NCBI RefSeq assembly: GCF_030382115.1
Contig: NZ_JAUDRJ010000003.1
Location: 991,997-1,052,693, forward strand
DNA length: 60,697 nt
DNA from: Nostoc sp. GT001
GTDB taxonomy: Bacteria; Cyanobacteriota; Cyanobacteriia; Cyanobacteriales; Nostocaceae
Direction of reading: 5' to 3'
Shown here: positions 45,039-53,836 of the stretch, piece by piece
Position numbering within the stretch: position 1 is the first letter of the stretch
Layout of the letters: the number at the start of each line of letters is the position of its first letter
Notes under the pieces: generated by a model
The model's input: only the letters and a program-made list of their open reading frames with translations
Databases searched by the model: none
Told to the model about the DNA's origin: nothing
Translations under genes and position numbers: made by a program

Positions 45039-46026
45039 TCAAAAAGCATGACTTCGTAGTGTTTCTGATGGCAACTCACCAAACATTTCTTTGTAATCTT
45101 TGCTAAAGTGTCCAGCGTTCCAAAATCCCCACTGGTGTGCTACCTGCATCACTGTTGTGATCTCAGAATAAGAATCTCTCAAAGTGCGGCGTACCCCATT
45201 GAGCCTTTGAATTTTCAAATAAGCCATTGGACTTAAACCAAAAATATCTTGAAAGCCATAATATAAGGCGCTACTGCTAGTTCCTAATTCGTCGCACAGT
45301 TGTTTTAGGGTTAGAGGTCGATCGCTACAGAACTTTGTAATCTCTTCGGCTTTTTTGACAAGGGAGAAACGCTGAAAAGTTTTTGGACTGTGCTCGGTTT
45401 TGCAGTGCGCTCTTTCCCAGCGTATTTATCAGCAGTGGCAAAAAATCTTCCACGATCAGGGATTGCATCTGTGTCTGCATTAATAATGATGGTTCCTCGA
45501 TCAACATTTGAGCTATTTGCTGATAGTAAGCCCTCAAATGGCGTAATGAGGAGGGATGCAAACGGATTAAATTTTGCTTGAGAAACTTTTCACCCAAGTC
45601 GTATCCCATTTGTTCAGCTAGGGACTGAAAAATCAGCAAGTCAACACTTGCCATAACGATATGAGCGTCTTTCTTTGTAACAATATCGGTTTCTCGCTCC
45701 CGATCAAACCCAAATATATCCTGTTTTTTAATCGGGCAACCATGAGACAGTACCTGTGTTTCTCCAAATTTAAGTGAAATCGCAAATGTGAGGTCACGAG
45801 GAGACTTTGGCCCCTCTGCTCTAAAGCCTTGATTATGATTAACCTGGGTAAACTTCAGACCCCTAAAGTCTGCAAAATTAATACTCCCCACAAAAAGTCC
45901 TGGAGTTAACTGGTTGCTAGTAACATTCAATGGCTTGATAGCTTCAGCATAAGCATCAATATCATTAAACTGACGAGTAATCACCAGAGGCTTAGGGTGA
46001 GAGTCGTTGTTTGATATGACAGACAT
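45039..46026 (-). pseudogene. AraC-family transcriptional regulator, frameshifted
   Basis: Residues 1-215 form the ligand or oligomerisation domain of a cyanobacterial AraC-type regulator (from MSVISNNDSHPKPLVITRQF), read from 46026. Near 45385-45400, at a run of A and T (CCAAAAACTTTTC), the frame breaks and the first frame stops at 45325. The second frame continues the protein (FQRFSLVKKAEEITKFCSDR, then LTLKQLCDELGTSSSALYY) into a complete double helix-turn-helix domain (TTVMQVAHQWGFWNAGHFSKDY) ending at 45039. A single-base indel would restore a regulator of about 325 residues. Recent inactivation or a sequencing error are both possible. Confidence 0.82.
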
Positions 46027-46244
46027 AGATTTGGATTATGGTTGAATAAAATCACGTAATCGTGAGTTTTAGCCAGCTTTCAAGACATATATGGCATCAT
46101 ACACTCTCTAATGGTGTTTATTTAGATATGCAAAAGTTGAAATTTTTGAATGCTCATGGATGTCATATACCTGCATGATTGCTATATGTTTGTTTTAGTA
46201 AGCCGGAAATAAACATTCGTACATAAAAGTATAAAAGTACACCA

Positions 46245-46373
46245 AGAGGATGTTTGAAAAGTATTTCTCTGTAACTTTAGGCACTTTATATTTCCTCTAA
46301 CCCCCTTAAAAAGGAGGATTTAGGGGTATCTAAAACTTTTGATACCGATAAGAGAACTTTTCAAACATCCTCT
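46245..46373. mobile_element. MITE-like element with 18-bp perfect TIR (AGAGGATGTTTGAAAAGT)
   Basis: 129 bp flanked by AGAGGATGTTTGAAAAGT and its exact complement; the inside includes a CCTCTAACCCCCTTAAAAAG-type stretch and no coding frame. No clear target duplication. A partial terminus is at 11338-11353. It lies in the gap 46027-46499 between the AraC and sulfatase pseudogenes; the rest of that gap holds nothing recognised. Confidence 0.72.
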
Positions 46374-46499
46374 AAGATCCCTAAAACTCAATAATCCGCT
46401 TTGGTGAATCTAAGACTCCTCTGCTGAAACATTTTGAATGTGCGCTAGTAGTCTAAATTTACAGTGTTTTCGTCCTATAAGTAGTGCAAAGGATTTTTG

Positions 46500-47135
46500 A
46501 TGACTAAACAATTCAACGGTAAGATCGCTCTCGACATTCGAGATTCTGTTCCAGATTGGGAACCTTACGCAGAACCAAAAGCCCCAAAAGGTTCACCGAA
46601 TATTCTTTACATCGTCATTGACGATACAGGATTCGGTGCATGGGAAATGTTTGGGGGCAAAATTAAGATGCCCAATTTAGACCGTATTGCTAAAAAAGGT
46701 TTAGTTTATACCAACTTCCATACCACAGCATTATGTTCTCCCACTCGTTCATCTCTACTAAATGGACGTAACGCTACAAGTAACGGAATGTCTTGTATTG
46801 AGGAAGCTACTTCTGGTTTCCCCGGAAATAATGGTCGCATCCCCTTTGAAAACGCCCTAATTCCAGCAGTATTAGGTGAACGAGGATATAATACCTTCGC
46901 TATTGGTAAATGGCACTTATTACCAGAAGAAGAAGCAAATATGGCTGCCAGTAAGCGTAACTGGCCTTTAGGACGTGGTTTTGAGCGATATTACGGATTT
47001 TTGGGTGGAGAAACTGATCAGTGGTATCCCGACCTCGTTTATGACAATCACTTGATTGAGCCTCCTTATGGACCGGATATGAGGGATAGGGAGAACGGCT
47101 ATCATCTATCAAAAGACTTAGTAGCAATACCTTAG
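46500..47135 (+). pseudogene. Type I sulfatase, N-terminal quarter only
   Basis: The start of a formylglycine-dependent arylsulfatase of the long (about 750-800 residue) class. Metal ligands Asp41-Asp42 (IVIDDTGFG) and the modification site Cys79-Ser-Pro-Thr-Arg83 are intact, followed by GKWHLLP. The frame ends at residue 211 because an IS begins at 47125 and supplies the stop. The downstream three quarters of the gene, including the second half of the active site, are absent. ATG at 46500 has AAAGGA 7 bases upstream. It formed a pair with the FGE gene whose remnant is at 48577. Confidence 0.9.
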
Positions 47136-48576
47136 CCAAAATAAGAGGATGAGGAGAGAGGGCCGATGTAGTAGAGTTATTGTCTCTCACAACGACAACT
47201 CAAAAACTACAATCAGCCCATGTCCGATATCTTATCACTGCTACAATGCTTGCTACCGCAGATAAACGCTACGACGATGCGGCAATTGAACCAGATAATC
47301 CTGGCTATGTTAGCGATGAGCGGACGAGTCACGATGTTGGGAATTTCCCGTTGGGCAGGCATTGGTGGTAGTTATCGGACGATGTTGCGGTTTTTTCATA
47401 CAGTAATACCTTGGGCTACATTGTTTTGGCTATTTTTCCGCAAGCATTTGTTCCGTGCGAATGAGGTATATTTGCTTGCAGGAGATGAAGTTGTAGTCAG
47501 TAAATCGGGTAAAAAGACTTATGGATTAGATAGATTCTTTTCTAGCCTAGCCAATAAACCGATATCAGGATTATCTTTCTTTGTATTATCATTAGTGAGT
47601 GTTGAACAGAGGCACTCGTTTCCGATTCAGATAGAACAGGTAATAAAGAAAGATACTCAAACAAAAAGTACCTCGACAATCGAAAAACCAAACAAAAAAG
47701 AAAAGCGTGGGCGTGGACGACCAAAAGGAAGTAAAAACAAAAATAAAAAGGAAGTGATATTAACATCTGAATTAATACTAATTCAGAAAATGATTGGTTC
47801 ACTATTCAAGTTATTAGCTAACTCTATTTCCCTCACCTACTTGGTAGTAGATGGTCATTTTGGTAACAACAATGCTTTGCAGATGGCACGTCTTGTCAAC
47901 TTGCAGATAATTTCCAAATTGCGCCATGATTCAGCATTATACTTCCCTTATGAAAATCCTGACTCCAGTAAGCGCTCTCGTCGTAAATACGGTGATAAGC
48001 TAGACTATCGTAATATACCTGACAAATACTTATGTAAAAGTGCTATTGAGGATGATATTCAAACTGATATTTATCAAGCCACTCTTATTCACAAAGAATT
48101 TGCCCAAGCTCTCAATGTAGTGATTTTGGTCAAAACCAATCTTAAAACTAATGCTTGCAGCCATGTAATTATTTTTTCTAGCGACCTAACTCTGTCATTT
48201 GAAAAAATTATCGACTATTACAAACTCCGTTTCCAAATCGAGTTTAATTTTAGGGATGCCAAGCAGTTTTGGGGATTGGAAGATTTTATGAACCTGAGCC
48301 AAACTGCCGTGACTAATGCTTCTAATTTAGCATTTTTTATGGTCAATTTATCCCACCATCTTCTCGCTGATTTCCAGCAACTCAATCCCGGTTCTGGCAT
48401 TATTGACCTTAAGGCTTACCATCGTGGTTTTCGATATGTTCGTGAAATGTTAAAAATGCTTCCCGAAATCCCTGAGCCTATTTTATTAACCCAGATTTTT
48501 GCCAAGCTTACTTCTTTAGGACGTATTCATCCCGTTTCCACTGGCGTTGAACCCTCGTAAATTGGCAGAGGTATTG
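47125..48576 (+). mobile_element. IS4-family insertion sequence, 1452 bp
   Basis: Imperfect terminal inverted repeats CAATACCTTAGCC (47125) and GGCAGAGGTATTG (ending 48576; 11 of 13 match, with further similarity inward) enclose a single transposase gene. No target duplication is found: the outside sequences are GACTTAGTAG and TCACAAATAA. The left flank is sulfatase coding sequence and the right flank is FGE coding sequence, so DNA between them was lost after or during insertion. Confidence 0.85.
47220..48560 (+). CDS. IS4-family transposase
   Basis: A 446-residue DDE transposase. The first catalytic Asp is in LLAGDEVVVSKSGKKTYGLD, the second in LVVDGHFGNNNALQM and the Glu in the IS4 signature Y-x2-R-x3-E-x6-K (YKLRFQIEFNFRDAK). 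A Lys/Arg-rich insert (KKEKRGRGRPKGSKNKNKK, an AT-hook-like GRGRPKG) lies between the first and second Asp. The frame is intact, so the element may still be active. Confidence 0.92.
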   Translation: MSDILSLLQCLLPQINATTMRQLNQIILAMLAMSGRVTMLGISRWAGIGGSYRTMLRFFHTVIPWATLFWLFFRKHLFRANEVYLLAGDEVVVSKSGKKTYGLDRFFSSLANKPISGLSFFVLSLVSVEQRHSFPIQIEQVIKKDTQTKSTSTIEKPNKKEKRGRGRPKGSKNKNKKEVILTSELILIQKMIGSLFKLLANSISLTYLVVDGHFGNNNALQMARLVNLQIISKLRHDSALYFPYENPDSSKRSRRKYGDKLDYRNIPDKYLCKSAIEDDIQTDIYQATLIHKEFAQALNVVILVKTNLKTNACSHVIIFSSDLTLSFEKIIDYYKLRFQIEFNFRDAKQFWGLEDFMNLSQTAVTNASNLAFFMVNLSHHLLADFQQLNPGSGIIDLKAYHRGFRYVREMLKMLPEIPEPILLTQIFAKLTSLGRIHPVSTGVEPS

Positions 48577-49388
48577 TCACAAATAAACAATTTCAAAAAT
48601 TTGTCAAAGAAACAGGATACATCACCTTTGCTGAAAAGCCCCCCAAAGCCGAACACTATCCTGACGCTACTCCCGAAATGTTAGTACCAGGGTCAGCAGT
48701 ATTTATTAAACCAGATCGCCCTGTAAATCCCCAAACTTCATGCTGGTGGCATTATGTCCCTGGTGCTTACTGGCGACATCCTGAAGGCCCAAATAGTTCT
48801 ATTAAAAATCGAGAAAATCATCCAGTAGTGCATATCGTGTATGAAGATGCTCTGGCCTATGCTCAATGGGCAGGAAAAGAATTGCCTACTGAAGCTCAAT
48901 GGGAATTAGCAGCTAGAGGTGGCTTAGAAGGAGCGACATTTGCTTGGGGAAATGAATTTATGCCCAATGGTAAGCTCATGGCAAACATCTGGAAAGGAAG
49001 GTTTCCCTCAGAAAATCTCAAATCCCAACCGCCAGGGACAGAAGCTATTGGTAGCTATCCTCCTAATGGCTATGAACTTTATGACATGATTGGCAATGTC
49101 TGGGAATGGACGAAAGATTGGTATCGAGAGCAACATCCAGAAAATCCGGCTAAAGCTTGCTGCACCCCCAAAAATCCTCAAGGGGGAACAGAAGAAGATA
49201 GCTATGACCAAAAAATATTACCCTCAATGCGGAAACCACGTAAAGTCCTCAAAGGAGGGTCTTTCCTCTGTGCGCCTAACTACTGCGCCCGCTACCGTCC
49301 CGCCGCCCGACACCCAGAAGATATTGATACCTCCACAAATCACATTGGTTTTCGCACCGTTGTTTGCCCTTTACCTACCCACGCCTAA
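48577..49388 (+). pseudogene. Formylglycine-generating enzyme (SUMF1-type), N-terminus missing
   Basis: FGE oxidises the sulfatase active-site Cys to C-alpha-formylglycine. From the IS edge the frame reads VTNKQFQKFVKETGYITFAE and continues with HPVVHIVYEDALAYAQWAG, LPTEAQWELAARGG, GNVWEWTKDWY and GGSFLCAPNYCARYRPAAR; the two Cys in the last motif correspond to the catalytic pair of aerobic FGE. About 50 N-terminal residues are gone. Internal TTG starts could give a 236-residue product, but it would lack the first strands of the fold. The intact Cys pair and the sulfatase neighbour argue for FGE rather than EgtB, despite egtD next door. Confidence 0.85.
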
Positions 49389-49437
49389 TACCATTTCCGT
49401 TTAAATACTTAAATTCAAAACGAAAAATATTGAAATA

Positions 49438-50412
49438 ATGCTAGCAACATCTCTCAAAATTCTTAATGAGCATTATCAAGCTCTAAACAATGAAGGTGAA
49501 GATGTAATTCAAGGATTAATTCAAAGTCCTAAAACCTTACCCCCTAAATACTTTTACGATGATTACGGCTCAGAACTCTTTGAACAAATATGTGAATTAC
49601 CAGAATATTATCCAACACGAACAGAAGCATGGATTTTGCACCAATATGCTGATGAAATAGCTCAGATAACAGGTGCTTGCGAACTGGTAGAATTAGGGAG
49701 TGGCAGTTCTACAAAAACTCTATTTTTGCTAGATGCTTACCAAAAAAATGCCAATTACTGTAGATATGTACCCATCGATGTAAGTCATGGAATCCTTAAA
49801 TCTACCGTACTAAAACTACAACAAAAATATTCAAATTTATTTGTTGAGGGATTAATAGGAACCTACGAACAAGCCTTGACGAAGCTAGAAACAACACTTG
49901 CATCATCACGGATGATTTTTTTCTTGGGCAGTTCTCTTGGTAATTTTAACCCACGAGAATGTGATAAATTTTTAAGCCAAATTACCAGGGCTTTACAAGC
50001 AGGTGACTACTTCCTTTTAGGAATTGATTTACAAAAACCGAAGGAAATTTTAGAGCCAGCTTATAACGATAGTCAGGGAGTAACAGCTGCTTTTAACTTA
50101 AATGTGCTTTCCCATTTAAATTGGCGTTTCCAAGGTAATTTTGATCTCAATTTATTCACTCACCAAGCTATTTATAATCAAAGTGATGCCCAAATTGAGA
50201 TGTATCTACATTGTCAAAAGACTCATGAGGTATCTCTACAAGCCCTAGAATTACAAGTTTGCTTTGCAGACGGAGAGAGCATTATCACCGAAATTTCTCG
50301 TAAGTTTGATTTAGTAAATATGCAAAAACAACTGGAGACACACGGACTGAAGACCGTGAAAGTTTGGATAGATCCCAGGCAGTGGTTTGGGCTAATTCTT
50401 TGTCAAGCTTAA
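49438..50412 (+). CDS. egtD: L-histidine N-alpha-methyltransferase (EgtD-like)
   Basis: EgtD trimethylates histidine to hercynine, the first step of ergothioneine synthesis. The 324-residue product has the Methyltransf_33 hallmarks: YDDYGSELFEQICELPEYYPTRTE, SAM motif VELGSGSSTKT, FFLGSSLGNFNP and LLGIDLQKP. The C-terminal AdoMet/histidine-binding part (VSLQALELQVCFADGESIITEIS) is complete. It starts 49 bases after the FGE remnant and may have been in its operon. No EgtB sulfoxide synthase is in the window. Related histidine-betaine enzymes cannot be excluded. Confidence 0.88.
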   Translation: MLATSLKILNEHYQALNNEGEDVIQGLIQSPKTLPPKYFYDDYGSELFEQICELPEYYPTRTEAWILHQYADEIAQITGACELVELGSGSSTKTLFLLDAYQKNANYCRYVPIDVSHGILKSTVLKLQQKYSNLFVEGLIGTYEQALTKLETTLASSRMIFFLGSSLGNFNPRECDKFLSQITRALQAGDYFLLGIDLQKPKEILEPAYNDSQGVTAAFNLNVLSHLNWRFQGNFDLNLFTHQAIYNQSDAQIEMYLHCQKTHEVSLQALELQVCFADGESIITEISRKFDLVNMQKQLETHGLKTVKVWIDPRQWFGLILCQA

Positions 50413-50760
50413 ACTTTGCTTTTTCAAAGTTTAATTTCAATAGACATCTCCGTAAATTAGGCTTTAAACCTTAACTTACAAAGCTTATGATTCATTCATT
50501 AATGAATGCTAATCAACTTAAGCATTAATGATACACAATGTAAGGAGTTTTTATGACAGTAGTAGCTAATAAATATTCCACGATAGCTTGTTACATCTTG
50601 AGGAAGCGATCTCAGGACTCGTGGATGAACTCGTAGAGATTAACCAGGAATTGGAATTTCAGATTGCTGTGTATAGCATAGCCCCCTTGCCAGGAACTCC
50701 CCAATCCCAGAACTTACGCAAGTTAGGTTTGTTGCAGTTTGAAGACCCCTGTGTTTGGGG

Positions 50761-52229
50761 CTTGTCATTACCAACATCTTTTAAACTGACTGGGTGATAA
50801 AATCAGCAGCCCAACACATATCCTGTAATCGCAACCAGCCTCGCCATAAGGTCTGCCAACCAGGTAGACCATCGGATTTGCGGCCAAGAAAACCACCCAA
50901 ACGAGCGATCGCTAAAAAGAATTCACCCAAAGTCAACTCACAATTTGTCAACCCAAGACGAGCAACTAAGACTTTTAACATAATTGTAGGTATGTACTCG
51001 TGTGCCTTCAGTTGGGAATTGCTGCGACTAAGTTGGCGTAACTGTAATAATCTGACTGAAACTATAGCAAAAAAGCCAAGTAACCTTACCAGTGATGAAG
51101 CTGACTCCAATTGACGTTTTTCTACAGCACAACCAGTTTTGAGACACTTATGATACTCTTCAATTAACCAACGTGTAGCATACCAATCTAGTTGCATGAG
51201 GGCATCCTCACGAGCATTTACAGCAACAGTGGTAAATAGAATCCATTCTAAATCTCCTTCTGGTTCCCAACAACGAATACACCAACCATCTATTAGCTGT
51301 TGTTTTCTTTCACAGCCAATTGCTGGGGGTTGAATTGTCAATTGAGACCAAGCTACTTGTAAGTTAACTTGACGTTTGGGTTCTCCGTTGCGCCCACGCA
51401 AAACAACAGTTTTCTCCGCCATTGGTTGTAAAGAACGAGCAAATGCCTTGAGATACCCTTTGGTGGCATCAGGTTTAGTAATCACTCGGTTTTGAGTGAC
51501 TCGTACTAAGCAGTGCCAGTACAAAGCTTTGGCTCGTCGAAGGTAAGAAAAAATATCACTCCCCCTGTCTCCGACACTTACCCAAATTGACCCAGTTTGT
51601 GGTGTTGGTGCAGTGCCGATGGATTCCACCATCTCTGCCCAAATTTCCCCTTCACCATCTGTTCTCAATAGTTCTGGTAGCGCTTCCACCAACGTGTTGT
51701 CATTGTCCTTTTTTTGACTACGCAGCCAAGGTATTTGTCCTGCCAATCCCAAAATTTGTGGATTCAAAGGTAACGGTACTACTGCTAAACACGTGTGTAG
51801 CATCATTCCTCTACCTTTGCCATCTCCAATATGCCCTAATCCCTTAACTTGCCGATGATGAGTATAATCTAGTTCTGTTGTGTCTTGGATGAATAAAACA
51901 ACATTGGATTTTATTTCAGTTGCGCTTTGTTTCGTCTCCGTGATGTGAGGTTGAATTAATGCCTTATGAGTTACATCGTCTTCCGCAAATAATCGGTACG
52001 CAGCACGAATTTCATTCCAGCCTTGCATCATATCTGGTAAACTCCCTTGCGGGTTGGCAGCTATGGCTGCACCGATAGCGATCGCTCTTTGCGTACGACG
52101 AGTATCCCCTAATTCGGCATCTCCCCATTGCTCAACTGCCCAAGCATTGAGGTCTGTGAAATTTTTCAACTTCATACTCTGACTCTATTACATCCCTACC
52201 TCACTTTAAAAGATGTTGGTAATGACAAG
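50761..52229 (-). mobile_element. IS4-superfamily (IS50-like) element, 1469 bp, 10-bp TSD
   Basis: Perfect 25-bp terminal inverted repeats start CTTGTCATTACCAACATCTT at 50761 and end with the complement at 52229. The 10-bp target GTGTTTGGGG is duplicated at 50751-50760 and 52230-52239. One transposase gene fills the element, and its stop codon lies inside the left repeat. Identical ends and a clean duplication indicate a recent insertion. Confidence 0.95.
50781..52175 (-). CDS. IS4/IS50-group transposase
   Basis: A 464-residue Tn5-like transposase. The N-terminal Tnp_DNA_bind domain is complete (WAVEQWGDAELGDTRRTQRA), the first catalytic Asp is in FIQDTTELDYTHH, the second in VSVGDRGSDIFSYL, and the catalytic Glu is in the Y-x2-R-x3-E-x6-K signature (YATRWLIEEYHKCLK). 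All catalytic elements are intact, so the element is probably autonomous. Confidence 0.95.
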   Translation of the reverse strand: MKLKNFTDLNAWAVEQWGDAELGDTRRTQRAIAIGAAIAANPQGSLPDMMQGWNEIRAAYRLFAEDDVTHKALIQPHITETKQSATEIKSNVVLFIQDTTELDYTHHRQVKGLGHIGDGKGRGMMLHTCLAVVPLPLNPQILGLAGQIPWLRSQKKDNDNTLVEALPELLRTDGEGEIWAEMVESIGTAPTPQTGSIWVSVGDRGSDIFSYLRRAKALYWHCLVRVTQNRVITKPDATKGYLKAFARSLQPMAEKTVVLRGRNGEPKRQVNLQVAWSQLTIQPPAIGCERKQQLIDGWCIRCWEPEGDLEWILFTTVAVNAREDALMQLDWYATRWLIEEYHKCLKTGCAVEKRQLESASSLVRLLGFFAIVSVRLLQLRQLSRSNSQLKAHEYIPTIMLKVLVARLGLTNCELTLGEFFLAIARLGGFLGRKSDGLPGWQTLWRGWLRLQDMCWAADFITQSV

Positions 52230-52394
52230 GTGTTTGGGGAGGGCTATGGACACCGACTTGCAATACTCATCACCTTACCTACGAGCAGGTTTCCGATTGG
52301 CAAATTCGTCTATCTAAGATTCGCAGATCAAAGACTGAATTTACTAACTATAGCGGGGAATATTCAGCGTTAGTTAATAACTAACTATAGTTGT

Positions 52395-52482
52395 ATGGCA
52401 CTTACTTAAGGCGGGTGGGCATTCCTCATCCTGCGGTATATCAGTAGTTCTAGTCATTTCTCAATGCTTAAGTAAGTGGCAT
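52395..52482. mobile_element. Short element with ATGGCACTTACTTAAG ends
   Basis: 88 bp flanked by ATGGCACTTACTTAAG and its complement (one mismatch). Non-coding. It lies just after the interrupted gene and before the MscS gene. Similar CACTTACTTAAG palindromes are familiar from Nostoc intergenic DNA. Confidence 0.6.
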
Positions 52483-52579
52483 CTGTTTGTTCATGAATAT
52501 GTTTCATCTAGCATAATTCAGAAACTATTCCATTTCCTGATTGACATCAAAAAATACTCATTTACCTTTTAAGAAATAG

Positions 52580-53698
52580 ATGGAAGCACTTTGGAACACG
52601 CTGAAAAATATCAACTACTCTGGCATACCCGTTGCCAAAATTGCTGCTGTTATCGTTATCCTAACGCTAACACAGTTGTTGAGACGATTTTTTGTTGGGG
52701 TCGTTATTAAGAGCATTGAGCGTTTTACTAGCAAAACCAAAAGTACACTTGATGATGAATTTATAATAGTCATCAAGCCTTCTTTAAGTTGGCTGATTCA
52801 GATTGGTGCATTTTGGCTAATTAAAGAAATTCTGGCAGAGAATTTAGGGACTGAACTAAGCCAAACAATTGGTAGGACACTCAACTTAATAGTTGTGTTT
52901 ATAGTTGCATACATTGTTTACCGAAGCTCTTCTATTTTGGGTCAGTTAATAGCCAACGTAGTGCTACATACTGAAACTGAGCTTGATGAATTGCTCAGAC
53001 CTTTGATGCCGAAGATTTTTCAATCAGCAGCAATTATTGTACTGGCAATCAAGGTAAGTGAGATATTTTTAGGACAATCGGCAGCTGCATTGGTTGGTCT
53101 ATTAGGTGGTGCTGGTATCACTTTAGGTTTGCTGTTAAAGGATATTGTCTATGACTGGTTTTGTACATTGATTATCTACTCAGATAATCTCTATCGAGAA
53201 GGTGACTGGGTGGGAGTATCAGGAGTAGATGGTTTTGTACAGGTACTCAATATTGGATTCAGAACCACAACCCTGCATATAACTAAGTGGGGTTCAATTA
53301 TGAAAATGCCCAATTCTAAAATGATTTCTGGAGTAGTTGAAAATTGGTCACAAAATCCTGGCAAAGAATTAATATGGGGAATTAATTTAATTTTGAAAAT
53401 TGATGGTGTCTCAGCACAGCAAACTGCCAAAATTTGTGATGCTATTCAAGAAATGCCTAAAATTATTCCTGGTTTTGCTCCATCATGTACGGTTCGGTTT
53501 AAAAAAATTGAAAATAATGCCCGTGTCATTGAAGTGATGGCATTCGTGAATGATGATAATCTCTATTTTGATGCTGAGAAAAACTTAAATCTAGCAATAT
53601 TAGAATTGCTACAAAAAGAGGGAATTGATTTCTTCTATGTGGAATTAGAAACCAGCCCGGAAAAGTTTAAACAGAGTATGGCAGGCAGTAATAATTGA
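52580..53698 (+). CDS. MscS-family mechanosensitive channel
   Basis: A 372-residue channel subunit. Helices at about 14-34, 67-83, 93-113 and 145-185 precede the pore helix (LVGLLGGAGITLGLLLKDIV), where Gly/Ala packing of TM3 is visible. The beta domain starts at YREGDWVGVSGVDGFVQVLNIGFRTTTL and a C-terminal alpha/beta domain completes the protein. Such channels release solutes under hypo-osmotic stress. ATG at 52580; single gene. Confidence 0.9.
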   Translation: MEALWNTLKNINYSGIPVAKIAAVIVILTLTQLLRRFFVGVVIKSIERFTSKTKSTLDDEFIIVIKPSLSWLIQIGAFWLIKEILAENLGTELSQTIGRTLNLIVVFIVAYIVYRSSSILGQLIANVVLHTETELDELLRPLMPKIFQSAAIIVLAIKVSEIFLGQSAAALVGLLGGAGITLGLLLKDIVYDWFCTLIIYSDNLYREGDWVGVSGVDGFVQVLNIGFRTTTLHITKWGSIMKMPNSKMISGVVENWSQNPGKELIWGINLILKIDGVSAQQTAKICDAIQEMPKIIPGFAPSCTVRFKKIENNARVIEVMAFVNDDNLYFDAEKNLNLAILELLQKEGIDFFYVELETSPEKFKQSMAGSNN

Positions 53699-53836
53699 AA
53701 AAATTCCTACGCAAGACTGAACGTGATAGAGGCAGTTGATGAATAGCTTCTACCGGAAAATCAGGGTTTAAGCTATTGTTTGCCTAAATCTTGAATTCAA
53801 ATAATTGGAAACTTATACTTCAGGAGATGATTCACA

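Larger units (their letters stand above)
50588..52384 (+). pseudogene. Gene interrupted by an IS; possible radical-SAM C-terminal part
   Basis: Before the IS the frame reads LLHLEEAISGLVDELVEINQ and continues to PLPGTPQSQNLRKLGLLQFE; after it, joining across the 10-bp duplication, GGLWTPTCNTHHLTYEQVSD continues to a stop at 52382-52384. The PLPGTP motif and following Trp-Gly / THHLTYE pattern recall the end of B12-binding radical SAM enzymes; this is tentative. Upstream, an ATG at 50553 (MTVVANKYSTIAC) is in another frame and may be the original start before a frameshift. Clearly inactivated by the insertion. Confidence 0.6.

Noticed and set aside
48678..49388. FGE remnant as part of an EgtB sulfoxide synthase
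   Set aside because: It has the SUMF1-type Cys pair (SFLCAPNYCARYR), no DinB domain and a sulfatase partner; the egtD neighbour alone is not enough.
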